A stretch of 13,827 bases of DNA from JAABYT01 sp041581935 (GCA_041581935.1 JBFICP010000070.1:1-13827), one strand, 5' to 3'; positions 1 to 6,630 are shown, numbered from the stretch's first letter. A program made the numbers and translations. The notes: generated by a model from the sequence alone, not told the origin.

Positions 1-13
1 AGGAAACGACAGC

Positions 14-664
14 GTGGACGCAGATTTTTGGCACAGCCGCTGGCAGGACAATGCAATCGCGTTTCATCGGCTGGATACCAATCATTATCTCGAAAAGTAT
101 TTCGATCGCCTCGCGCTCGACAAGGGCGACGAGGTGCTGGTGCCGCTATGTGGCAAGAGCGTCGACATGCGTTGGCTCGCGCGTCGCGGTTGCAGCGTGA
201 CCGGGGTCGAGCTCAGTGATATAGCGGTTCGAGATTTTTTCAGCGAGCAGAATATTCCGGCAGTGGCGAGCGAGGAGGGTGCGTTTCAGATTCTGGAAGG
301 AGGCGGTATCAGGCTGCTGTGCGGTGATTTCTTCGCTCTCGATGCGAGTCATACCGTCGGTGTCGCGGCGGTCTACGATCGTGCCGCATTGGTCGCGTTA
401 CCGCGCGAGATGCGCGTACGCTACGCAGAGCACTTGCTGTCGTTGCTCGCCCCGGAGGTACCTATTCTGTTGCTGACCTACGAGTACCCGGCGGGCGAAA
501 TCGACGGCCCGCCGTTCTCGGTTTCAGATGCCGAGGTGCGCGCGCTGTTCTCGAAGCGCCGGGTCACACACCTGGAGAGTCTCGATCGGCTCGGCGAGGA
601 GCCCAGGCTTGCCGAACGGGGCGTCACACAGCTGATCGAACACGCCTTCATCGTGTCCGGTTGA
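14..664 (+). CDS. tpm: Thiopurine S-methyltransferase (TPMT family)
   Basis: A cytoplasmic SAM-dependent methyltransferase of the bacterial TPMT family. It S-methylates aromatic thiols, and relatives act on selenium and tellurium oxyanions. The 216-residue length matches the family (about 218). The N-terminus (DADFWHSRW, then FH) is the characteristic TPMT opening. The SAM-binding Rossmann region follows at about residues 40-70, with VLVPLCGKSVDMRWLA and then VTGVELS. The middle segment AVYDRAALVALP and the later LLTYEYP are also family hallmarks. Translation starts at GTG, supported by AGGAAA at 1-6 seven bases upstream and by agreement with the family N-terminus. Its promoter and upstream neighbour lie outside the window. 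It is convergent with the next gene across 38 bases in which I see no terminator. The family call is firm; the physiological substrate is unknown. Confidence 0.95.
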   Translation: MDADFWHSRWQDNAIAFHRLDTNHYLEKYFDRLALDKGDEVLVPLCGKSVDMRWLARRGCSVTGVELSDIAVRDFFSEQNIPAVASEEGAFQILEGGGIRLLCGDFFALDASHTVGVAAVYDRAALVALPREMRVRYAEHLLSLLAPEVPILLLTYEYPAGEIDGPPFSVSDAEVRALFSKRRVTHLESLDRLGEEPRLAERGVTQLIEHAFIVSG

Positions 665-702
665 CGGGCGCCCCAGGGGCTGCGCGTGTTCCGGGGCGGT
701 GG

Positions 703-1212
703 CTACCAGCGAAACTTTCCCCAGTGCTCGGGATGCGCCCAGTGGCGGGCGTTCAGCCAGTCCGGCGTCGCCTTGTAGGTGCCGAGATCGAAGCCGTAGA
801 CCTCGAGAACCGCGTCGTTCAGCGTTTCGCTCGACCAGTGGCTGAGACCCATGGCGATGAGGTCTGCGGTTTGCCAGCGCCGTGCGGCGTCGCCCGTATC
901 CACCACCACACACAGTCGCCGGGTGTGCACGTCGCGAAGACGGGCCATCAGATGGGCACCGGTATCCGCGTCGATGCGCTCGAGGACACCGCGCAAGATG
1001 ACGAAGTCGAAACGACCGTGCTCGCCGAGCGCGTCGAGCAGCGCGTCGCCGTCCATAGTGCCCTCGGGGTCCAGACTGCTGACCGCACACTCCGGGTGCG
1101 TGCGCCGATACGGCGCCAGCAGCTCGCCGGCCCGTGGGCCGATGGCGAGCAGTGACGCCGGCGCGTAGGCAATCAGGCGTCGTGACAGATCCGCTGCCTC
1201 CTGCGTACCCAT
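703..1212 (-). CDS. Methyltransferase-like protein, resembles DUF6231
   Basis: A 169-residue soluble protein without a signal peptide. The first half looks like a degraded Rossmann methyltransferase fold. A glycine-containing loop near residues 22-30 (LLAIGPRAGELL) is followed by an acidic strand end (SSLDPEG) and the motif-IV-like stretch FDFVILRGVLERID, reminiscent of MetW-type methyltransferases. The C-terminus is rich in Trp and His (PDWLNARHWAHPEHWGKFRW), as I recall for the uncharacterised DUF6231 family of gammaproteobacteria. That assignment is from memory of the family and is only moderately certain. No catalytic function can be assigned. The ATG start is followed by a continuous frame. 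Only a weak AAGAG lies four to eight bases upstream, and a promoter-like element sits so close to the ATG that the message may be leaderless. The gene is divergent from the OmpA-domain gene. Confidence 0.75.
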   Translation of the reverse strand: MGTQEAADLSRRLIAYAPASLLAIGPRAGELLAPYRRTHPECAVSSLDPEGTMDGDALLDALGEHGRFDFVILRGVLERIDADTGAHLMARLRDVHTRRLCVVVDTGDAARRWQTADLIAMGLSHWSSETLNDAVLEVYGFDLGTYKATPDWLNARHWAHPEHWGKFRW

Positions 1213-1219
1213 GAGCTCT

Positions 1220-1248
1220 TATATGGCGCGAATTCCTGCCTACGTCAA
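1220..1248 (-). promoter_or_regulatory. Candidate promoter of the DUF6231-like gene, possibly leaderless
   Basis: On the minus strand TTGACG (1243-1248) matches the -35 consensus at five of six bases. It is followed after 17 bases by CATATA (1220-1225), or after 19 by TATAAG (1218-1223). A start seven bases beyond CATATA falls at the A of the ATG at 1212. Seen by eye only. Confidence 0.35.
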
Positions 1249-1355
1249 CGACATGTTGTCGCCACAATTGATCGTAGAATCGCCCCCGCCCGTGCCCGGC
1301 ATGGTCTCCTGCATGCGCTTTATTCCATTCATGGCCACACCATCGGGAGACTCGC

Positions 1356-1874
1356 ATGCTGCAGATTCAACAACCCTGTCATAATAAGAACGATCACGAC
1401 CTCGTTCAGGTGGTGGAGGAGTTGCGTGAGCGAAACGAGGCGCTGCGTTATCTGACCCGCTGGCGTGCGGCTCGCGAGAGTTACCAGGTGCAGGCGCTGC
1501 GCCGTTCCATGCACGCCATCACCGATGGCCTGCGGGTCAGCATCGCGTTTCGAACCGGCAGCTGGTTCATCGAGCCGCATCTCGAGGCCCATCTCGTCGC
1601 CCTTGCCCGGGCGCTCATCGAAATTCCCTGCTTGCAGGTGAAGCTCGAGGGCTTTGCAGACAAGCGCGGCTCGCGGTGCTTCAATCGCAAGCTCTCCATG
1701 CGCCGCGTGTACGCCGTGTGGACGGTGCTCGCCCGTGAGGGCCTGCCTATCGAACGCATGCGGCTCAAGGCACACGGCGACCGCAACGCGCTCTATGGAC
1801 GCGACGACCGTGGCGGCTATCCCTTCGATCGGTGCGTGATCATCAGCTTCACCCTCGGCGGTGTGCCGCGATGA
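1356..1874 (+). CDS. OmpA C-terminal-domain protein lacking a signal peptide
   Basis: A 172-residue protein whose C-terminal part (about residues 60-168) is an OmpA/MotB-like peptidoglycan-binding domain. The segment DKRGSRCFNRKLSMRR (102-117) aligns without gaps to the E. coli OmpA stretch from Asp271 to Arg286. It keeps both residues that hold diaminopimelate (here Asp102 and Arg117), plus the conserved Asn and LS. The N-terminus (about 15-55) is polar, charged and probably helical or coiled-coil (LVQVVEELRERNEAL). There is no signal peptide, lipobox or membrane segment. The ATG has GGGAG at 1345-1349. The frame is closed by TAG at 1275-1277, with no ATG, GTG or TTG in between, so a missed export signal upstream is unlikely. 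The stop overlaps the next ORF by four bases (ATGA). A relation to the sortase-associated OmpA-like PdsO family is possible, but no sortase gene is in view. Function unknown. Confidence 0.8.
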   Translation: MLQIQQPCHNKNDHDLVQVVEELRERNEALRYLTRWRAARESYQVQALRRSMHAITDGLRVSIAFRTGSWFIEPHLEAHLVALARALIEIPCLQVKLEGFADKRGSRCFNRKLSMRRVYAVWTVLAREGLPIERMRLKAHGDRNALYGRDDRGGYPFDRCVIISFTLGGVPR

Positions 1875-2080
1875 AGCGCTCCGCGCCGCTCGCCGACGAC
1901 TGGCTGTTCTGGGACCCGGAGGCGGTTTGCGCGTATCCGCACTCCGGCGACCTCGGCGCGCAGCGACCGGGTTTCGATGGGCGCGAACCGGAGCAACTCG
2001 AGCTGTTCGAGCCAACCCATGTCGAGCTTCGCTGCGCCCGGCGCGACTGCATGGGAAGACGTGGCGCTATCTTCCGGTGA
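1871..2080 (+). CDS. Small hypothetical protein with QLELF motif
   Basis: A 69-residue ORF that I do not recognise. Its ATG overlaps the stop of the OmpA-domain gene (ATGA, 1871-1874), which suggests translational coupling and a shared transcript. The product is soluble and has an aromatic acidic stretch near its start (DDWLFWDPEAVCAY). A central QLELF at residues 42-46 (bases 1994-2008) matches the pentapeptide by which many proteins bind the bacterial DNA-polymerase sliding clamp. The tail is basic and has two cysteines (CARRDC) but no complete zinc finger. Its 3' end overlaps the convergent Crp-family gene by 14 bases. The frame could extend to a GTG at 1832, inside the upstream gene, but the ATG at 1871 is more natural. 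Coding status rests on the overlap start and lack of an alternative; codon statistics were not run. Confidence 0.5.
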   Translation: MKRSAPLADDWLFWDPEAVCAYPHSGDLGAQRPGFDGREPEQLELFEPTHVELRCARRDCMGRRGAIFR

Positions 2081-2813
2081 CTTCCAGCACCATGTTTTCC
2101 AACCTCGCGACGTCATTGATAACCAACTCGCCGCGGCGTTGATCGATGAGCCCGGCGCTCGCGAGATCGTGATACTCGCGGGTCACTGCCTCGCGATGTG
2201 TGCTGATTCGGCTGGCGATATCGGCGTGGGTAGGCGCGGGCACGATAGTGGCCGTGTTGTCATCGTGGAGGTTTTCCCGCGCGAGACGCAGGAGCTCGGC
2301 ATGAATGCGATTTCGCACCGCCAGCGTGCTGAACTCGAATACCCTCTCTGAGAGCAGTCGCACCAGGCTCGCGAGACGCTTCAAGGTGAACTCGGCCACC
2401 TCAGGGTAGCCGTTCAGCACCTCCCAGAACGTCTCCCGTGACATGGTTGCCAGCAACGAGTCTTCGAGAGCCATCACGTGGGCGGAGCGTGGCTCGCCGT
2501 CGATGGCACCGAGCTCTCCGAACATCTCGCCCGCGGACTGGTCGCGGAAAGTGATCTCCTTGCCGCTCAGGGAGTAGATGGTGACCCGGACCTTGCCGCT
2601 GATGATGAAATAAACGTCCCGGCCCTCGTCCTTGTGGGAGAGGATGCGCTGATCGGCGGCGTACCGGCGACCCTGGCAAAGCGCCGCGAGCTTGCCCCGG
2701 TCGGCGGCACTGAGGTGGCGAAAAACCTCGACTCCGACCAGCGACTCGGCCGTGAGCGCCACCGGCACCACGCGGCTTGCCTCCGATTTCTTCACGCTTT
2801 TTCCTTGTGTCAC
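2067..2813 (-). CDS. Crp/Fnr-family transcriptional regulator
   Basis: A 248-residue DNA-binding regulator. A cyclic-nucleotide-binding domain (about residues 25-140) contains FGELGAIDGEPRSA, matching the E. coli CRP phosphate cassette with Glu72, Arg82 and Ser83 equivalents (here about 100, 109, 110). A dimerisation helix follows (about 140-180), then a winged HTH (about 190-240). The recognition helix HREAVTRE keeps the Arg180, Glu181 and Arg185 equivalents that read TGTGA in CRP; FNR has a different pattern. The CRP Thr127 position appears to be Leu, with Ser128 kept, so cAMP as ligand is uncertain. No FNR-type N-terminal cysteine cluster is visible. The start is GTG 2813 (AAGGA nine bases upstream) or GTG 2795 (AGGA six bases upstream); the frame remains open to 3032 but the extra residues do not resemble the family. 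A CRP-type site lies about 48 bases upstream of the start. Confidence 0.9.
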   Translation of the reverse strand: MTQGKSVKKSEASRVVPVALTAESLVGVEVFRHLSAADRGKLAALCQGRRYAADQRILSHKDEGRDVYFIISGKVRVTIYSLSGKEITFRDQSAGEMFGELGAIDGEPRSAHVMALEDSLLATMSRETFWEVLNGYPEVAEFTLKRLASLVRLLSERVFEFSTLAVRNRIHAELLRLARENLHDDNTATIVPAPTHADIASRISTHREAVTREYHDLASAGLIDQRRGELVINDVARLENMVLEVTGR

Positions 2814-2853
2814 GGATCTCGTTCCTTGAAAACGCCGAAATACGAACCATTGT

Positions 2854-2869
2854 TGTGACCCGAAACACC
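2854..2869. promoter_or_regulatory. CRP-type half-conserved operator near the crp-like start
   Basis: The sequence TGTGA-CCCGAA-ACACC fits the CRP consensus TGTGA-N6-TCACA at 8 of 10 positions, with one perfect half-site. Its centre is about 48 bases upstream of GTG 2813, a position suited to auto-regulation by the adjacent Crp-family protein. It shares TGTGACCC with the stronger site at 3056. Confidence 0.4.
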
Positions 2870-3015
2870 CGGACCTGGTCCACACATCGGGGCCCACAGT
2901 ATCAAGTTTAGTCGGCATGGCCCGATATCTCGGGATGGGGAACGTCTGCACGCCGAGCCGCCAACGGCTGAAGGACGCTCCCGACGCTTCCGGCCAGGCC
3001 GCACGGGTGTGCCGA

Positions 3016-3032
3016 TTGTCGTTTTGCGACAA
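3016..3032. promoter_or_regulatory. Perfect inverted repeat TTGTCG-N5-CGACAA
   Basis: Two perfect six-base arms flank a five-base TTTTG spacer. The size and spacing are typical of a dimeric HTH operator. It does not match the FNR box (TTGAT-N4-ATCAA). It lies 24 bases before the CRP-type site, on the XRE side of the control region, and could be an operator for the XRE protein. As RNA it would be only a short hairpin without a U tract. Confidence 0.35.
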
Positions 3033-3055
3033 GGGTTTAGCGCGAACGCGTCTTC

Positions 3056-3071
3056 TGTGACCCCGGTCACC
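3056..3071. promoter_or_regulatory. Strong CRP-type binding site
   Basis: TGTGA-CCCCGG-TCACC matches the CRP consensus TGTGA-N6-TCACA at 9 of 10 positions, with correct six-base spacing. Its core GTGACC-CC-GGTCAC is a perfect inverted repeat. It overlaps the expected -35 zone of the candidate XRE promoter, as in CRP class II activation, although the spacing is about five bases short of the usual -41.5 if the TATGCT box is used. Confidence 0.55.
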
Positions 3072-3084
3072 GAAAACGTAGGAA

Positions 3085-3093
3085 TGCTATGCT
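3085..3093 (+). promoter_or_regulatory. Candidate extended -10 element for the XRE gene
   Basis: TG-C-TATGCT forms an extended -10 (TGn then TATGCT at 3088-3093). The -35 position (about 3065-3070) has no consensus hexamer but lies within the CRP-type site, suggesting an activator-dependent promoter. The start would be near 3100, leaving a leader of about 130 bases. Confidence 0.35.
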
Positions 3094-3228
3094 GAGATTC
3101 TGAGACCACGCTGCCGGCCACCTGACGGGTTTGGGAAGCTAAGTTGTACTGTCGCGAATCTGACGAAGCGTGAGTGTTACTGTCAAGAAAACTTTCGTTC
3201 CGCCGATACCAGTTTAGAGAGGCCGCGA

Positions 3229-3609
3229 GTGGACTTAGAATTTATTAGCAAGCTGGACAAGCTAGACATGGGTAAGCGCAGCAAAAACCACGAGGATCTC
3301 GAGTCGCTCGGGGGACGCCTGCGCCGGCGCAGGAAAGAGCTCGGATGGACCCAGATGTACCTTGCCGAGCAGGTTGGAACTTCCCAGGCCGTGATCCAGA
3401 AGATCGAGAACGGCAAGAGCCTGCGTCCGCGCATTCTCGAGCAGATCGCGGACGCCCTTGCCGTGAAGCCCGCCTGGCTGATGTTCGGCGTCGAGGAAGT
3501 GGGTGAGCTCAACGAGGAAGCCATCGAGCTCGCCCGCGCGTGGTCCCGGCTGAGCGAGCCCCACCGTTCCGCCATGAAGGATGCCATCCTGAAGATCGGC
3601 ACCGGCTGA
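3229..3609 (+). CDS. XRE-family helix-turn-helix transcriptional regulator
   Basis: A 126-residue cytoplasmic DNA-binding protein. An HTH_3/Cro-C1 domain spans about residues 28-86: GGRLRRRRKELGWTQMYLAEQ, then VGTSQAVIQKIENG (recognition helix), then PRILEQIADALAVKPAWLMFG. The C-terminal 38 residues form an acidic helical tail (ELARAWSRLSEPHRSAMKDAILKI) like the tails of small phage-type repressors. There is no S24 peptidase domain, so it should not be RecA-cleavable. GTG 3229 is preferred because GAGAGG sits six bases upstream at 3217-3222; an in-frame ATG at 3268 (residue 14) lacks a comparable site. It is divergent from the Crp-family gene and convergent with pepN. Lacking phage neighbours, it is probably a domesticated repressor or a stand-alone regulator. 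Targets are unknown. Confidence 0.9.
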   Translation: MDLEFISKLDKLDMGKRSKNHEDLESLGGRLRRRRKELGWTQMYLAEQVGTSQAVIQKIENGKSLRPRILEQIADALAVKPAWLMFGVEEVGELNEEAIELARAWSRLSEPHRSAMKDAILKIGTG

Positions 3610-3703
3610 AACCGCACCCGACCCCCCCCGGTCCGCAAGAAATCCGCCATCCGCGGGCCACCCACGACTCTCCCGTCCCGACCTCTCTGTGCATGCGACC
3701 GGC

Positions 3704-3721
3704 CCACTGGGTGGCCAGTGG
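3704..3721. terminator. Possible weak hairpin between convergent genes
   Basis: CCACTGG-GTGG-CCAGTGG is a perfect seven-base stem with a four-base loop. It sits in the 239-base gap between the XRE gene and the convergent pepN end. On the + strand it is followed by AATTTG rather than a U tract, so intrinsic termination would be inefficient. I see nothing else in this gap. Confidence 0.25.
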
Positions 3722-3848
3722 AATTTGCGCGCGGCCATGACGAGGCTATTGGCGAGCTCCCGAGCGGCCCTCTTCCCGGGGTCGCAGCGCTGCCCGGGTC
3801 GCTGGTCCGCCACTTGTCTCGATGCCGACGCCGATGGTCGAGAACGGT

Positions 3849-6494
3849 TTACACCAGGGTTTTCGAAGCCACCTCGTAGACGTCTTTGGAGAGCCGGCTG
3901 GTGCCAAGAATGCGCTCGAGCTCGGTTTTCATCAGCCCCTGGCGTGGCACATCGAACTTGCGCCAGCGGCTGAATGCACCCATCAAACGTGCCGCCACCT
4001 GCGGATTCATGGGATCAATCTCCATTACCCGATCGGCGAGGAAACGATAGCCGGCGCCGCTCGCATCGTGGAATCGGACCTGGTTGCCGTGACAGAAAGA
4101 GCCAACCAGTGCGCGCACCTTGTTCGGATTCTTCAAATCGAAGGCGGGATGCGTCATGAGCCGTTGCACGGAGGCAAGCGTATTTTCGAGCGGCGACATG
4201 GCCTGCAGGCTGAACCATTTGTCCAGCACCAGCGTGTCGTGCTTCCAACGATCGTGAAACACATCGATAACCTGCTCGCGTTCCGCGCAATCGGTATGGG
4301 TGAAACAGGCGAGCGCGGCGAGCACGTCGGTCATGTTGTCGGCGTGCTCGAACTGCGACATGCACCAGCCGCGGATCTCCCCATCATCGAGCTCCATCAG
4401 GTAGGACAGGCACAGGTTCTTGAGGCTTCGACGTCCGGCCGATTCTGAATCGTAGCGATAGGCTTCGTTGCTGAAGTTCGTTCTGTATACCGAGCGAAAG
4501 TCCTCTTCGAGCGTCGCGGCGAGGTGCGCACGCAGGCTTCGACGCACCTCGTGGATCGCATCCACGTCGATGGTCGTCATTCGATCGGCGAGATAGGATT
4601 CGCTAGGCAGCATCAGCGCTTCTGCGATGAGTGCCCGGTCGAGACGCTGTTCCCCGAGTATCCGTGAAAATGACTCGACGAACGCGCCGTCGATGGATGG
4701 CGCGCGGTCGCTTTGCCTCGCGTCGATCCCGCGCAAAATCACCGCCGTTGCGAGTTCCTGAGCCGCATCCCAGCGATTGAAGGCGTCGCTGTCATGGCCT
4801 GCGAGGAATGCGAGCTCCGAATCGCCGTGATTGGCGTCTACGACGATCGGCGCGGAAAAACCGCGAGCCACGGACACCACCGGCGCTGCCGGGATGTTGC
4901 GAAAACGGAAGTGCTGCTCGCGTTCGGTGAGATTGAGTACGATGTCGGTGTCACCGGATACACGACCGTCTTCGAGATCGAGCGCCATGTTCTGTCCGGA
5001 CGCATCCAGCAGGCCGATACGCACGGGAATGTGAAAGGGCTCCTTGTTCGGCTGCCCGGGAGTCGCCGGGCAGCTCTGCGACAGCGTCAGGGTAAAAGTC
5101 CCGGTCGCGCTGTCATACTTGCCGGCCACGGTGACGCTCGGTGTTCCCGCCTGGGTGTACCATAATCTGAACCGCGACAAATCGGCTCCATTTGCGTCCT
5201 CCATGGCCGCGACGAAGTCCTCCGTGGTAACGGCCTCGCCGTCGTGGCGTTCAAAGTAGAGGTCCATGCCCTTTCTGAATCCGTCGGTGCCGAGCAGGGT
5301 GTGCATCATGCGAATCACCTCGGCACCCTTGTTGTAAATCGTAACCGTGTAGAAATTGCTTATCTCGATGTAAGAGTCCGGGCGTACCGGGTGCGCCATC
5401 GGTCCGGCATCCTCGGCAAACTGATGGGTGCGCAGCACGCGCACGTCCTGTATGCGTTTTACCGCGGGCGAGGTCATATCGGCGGAAAATTGTTGGTCGC
5501 GGAAGACCGTGAGGCCCTCCTTGAGACTCAGCTGGAACCAGTCACGGCAGGTCACGCGGTTTCCGGTCCAGTTGTGAAAGTACTCGTGGGCGATGACGCC
5601 TTCGATTCCGGCGAAGTCGCTGTCGGTAGCTGTTTCCGGCTTTGCGAGGACGTATTTTGAATTGAAAACGTTTAGTCCCTTGTTCTCCATTGCGCCCATG
5701 TTGAAATCGTCGACGGCAACAATCATGTAGATATCGAGATCGTATTCGAGGCCGAAAACCTCCTCGTCCCAGCGCATGGCCTTCTTGAGCGAGGCCATGG
5801 CATGTCCGCATTTATCGGCGTTGTGCTTTTCGACGTAGATTCTCAGTGCAATGTCGCGCCCGGAGCGCGTGATGAAGCGGTCCTCCACGCAGGCCAAATC
5901 CCCTGCCACCAGTGCGAAAAGATACGATGGTTTTCTGAACGGATCCTCCCATTTCACCCAGTGCCGGTTGTCGTCGAGCTCTCCGCTCTCGACGGGGTTT
6001 CCGTTCGACAGCAGCACGGGGTAGCGATCACGGTCGGCAACGATGGTCGTTCGGTAGCGGGACATGACGTCGGGTCGGTCGAGAAACCAGGTGATTTTGC
6101 GAAATCCTTCCGCTTCGCACTGCGTGCAGAAATTTCCGCTGGATTGATAGAGCCCTTCAAGCGAGGTGTTGGCCTGGGGATGGATACGCGCCGTCGTTTC
6201 GAGCGTAAACGCGTCGGGCACGTTGAAAATTGTCAGAGCGTTCTCGTCGAGTTGATAGCGCTGGTCGCCGATGGGCGCCCCGTCGATAGCGATGGCAACC
6301 AACTCGAGCTCCTGTCCGTCCAGGGTGAGGTCGCCGAGCGGCGCCGCGTGGGCCGGGCTTCGCGCGAGCGCCATGCGGGATTTGACGAGGGTCGCGTCCT
6401 CACCGAGCTCGAATGTCAGGTCTACCGTATCGATGACAAAGGGTGGCGGCGTGTAGTCTTCGAGGCGAACCGTCTTCGGCGCGTTCGTGGTCAT
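3849..6494 (-). CDS. pepN: Aminopeptidase N (M1 zinc metallopeptidase)
   Basis: A cytosolic zinc aminopeptidase that removes N-terminal residues in the last steps of protein turnover. At 881 residues it is close to E. coli PepN (870). GAMEN (267-271) binds the free N-terminus. HEYFH (303-307) with Glu326 in SLKEG is the HExxH-x18-E zinc site, spaced exactly as in E. coli. The N-terminal beta domain, thermolysin-like domain and C-terminal helical superhelix (alanyl-aminopeptidase C-terminal type) are all present up to SKDVYEVASKTLV. The frame is open to a GTG at 6557, but a perfect TATAAT at 6532-6537 on this strand would then lie inside the gene. ATG 6494 also gives the usual N-terminus, so I chose it. 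Its ribosome site is weak. It is divergent from the DarP/YjgA gene. Confidence 0.95.
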   Translation of the reverse strand: MTTNAPKTVRLEDYTPPPFVIDTVDLTFELGEDATLVKSRMALARSPAHAAPLGDLTLDGQELELVAIAIDGAPIGDQRYQLDENALTIFNVPDAFTLETTARIHPQANTSLEGLYQSSGNFCTQCEAEGFRKITWFLDRPDVMSRYRTTIVADRDRYPVLLSNGNPVESGELDDNRHWVKWEDPFRKPSYLFALVAGDLACVEDRFITRSGRDIALRIYVEKHNADKCGHAMASLKKAMRWDEEVFGLEYDLDIYMIVAVDDFNMGAMENKGLNVFNSKYVLAKPETATDSDFAGIEGVIAHEYFHNWTGNRVTCRDWFQLSLKEGLTVFRDQQFSADMTSPAVKRIQDVRVLRTHQFAEDAGPMAHPVRPDSYIEISNFYTVTIYNKGAEVIRMMHTLLGTDGFRKGMDLYFERHDGEAVTTEDFVAAMEDANGADLSRFRLWYTQAGTPSVTVAGKYDSATGTFTLTLSQSCPATPGQPNKEPFHIPVRIGLLDASGQNMALDLEDGRVSGDTDIVLNLTEREQHFRFRNIPAAPVVSVARGFSAPIVVDANHGDSELAFLAGHDSDAFNRWDAAQELATAVILRGIDARQSDRAPSIDGAFVESFSRILGEQRLDRALIAEALMLPSESYLADRMTTIDVDAIHEVRRSLRAHLAATLEEDFRSVYRTNFSNEAYRYDSESAGRRSLKNLCLSYLMELDDGEIRGWCMSQFEHADNMTDVLAALACFTHTDCAEREQVIDVFHDRWKHDTLVLDKWFSLQAMSPLENTLASVQRLMTHPAFDLKNPNKVRALVGSFCHGNQVRFHDASGAGYRFLADRVMEIDPMNPQVAARLMGAFSRWRKFDVPRQGLMKTELERILGTSRLSKDVYEVASKTLV

Positions 6495-6531
6495 GGTCTG
6501 GTCGTCGTGGTCCGTTGGCAATGAAGAGGCG

Positions 6532-6539
6532 ATTATACT
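6532..6539. promoter_or_regulatory. Overlapping divergent -10 elements (pepN and darP)
   Basis: The + strand reads ATTATACT, the minus strand AGTATAAT. This gives a perfect TATAAT toward pepN (6537-6532) and TATACT toward darP (6534-6539) from the same eight bases. No good -35 is visible on either side at 16-18 bases. Predicted leaders are about 31 bases for pepN (ATG 6494) and about 85 for darP (GTG 6631). Confidence 0.55.
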
Positions 6540-6630
6540 GGCACTCTCAGCGTGCACGAGCGAGCCGACTGTCGGGGTAGACGCGCTCGTCGACGGGTGC
6601 GCACCTCAGCGGCCGGAAACCATAACATCA

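Larger units (their letters stand above)
2814..3228. promoter_or_regulatory. Divergent control region between Crp-family and XRE genes
   Basis: About 415 bases with no convincing gene. It holds several short inverted repeats: two CRP-type sites (2854-2869 and 3056-3071), GGACC-T-GGTCC (2871-2881), CCCGATATCTCGGG (2921-2934, 6 of 7 pairs) and TTGTCG-N5-CGACAA (3016-3032). It lies between two divergently transcribed DNA-binding proteins, so it probably contains promoters and operators for both. The only readable extension into it is the N-terminal extension of the Crp-family frame, which does not resemble that family. Confidence 0.6.

Noticed and set aside
1256..1280. Promoter TTGTCG ... TAGAAT for the OmpA-domain gene
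   Set aside because: The spacer is only 13 bases and no better -35 exists at 16-18 bases, so I left it out of the features.
2814..3032. N-terminal extension of the Crp-family frame to an ATG at 3032
   Set aside because: The added residues do not resemble the family, and the extension would cover a CRP-type site. GTG 2813 and 2795 both have good ribosome sites.
3229..3609. XRE gene as a prophage remnant
   Set aside because: The tail is phage-repressor-like, but no integrase, att repeats, or structural or lysis genes are nearby.
3262..3813. Minus-strand ORF over the XRE gene and the following gap
   Set aside because: It is opposite a clear HTH gene, and its residues show no domain.
6495..6557. 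Longer pepN start at GTG 6557
   Set aside because: A perfect TATAAT for the same strand lies inside this extension, and PepN homology begins near ATG 6494.
6487..6630. Upstream extension of darP to an ATG at 6487
   Set aside because: It overlaps the pepN start and the divergent -10 elements, and YjgA-family similarity begins after GTG 6631.
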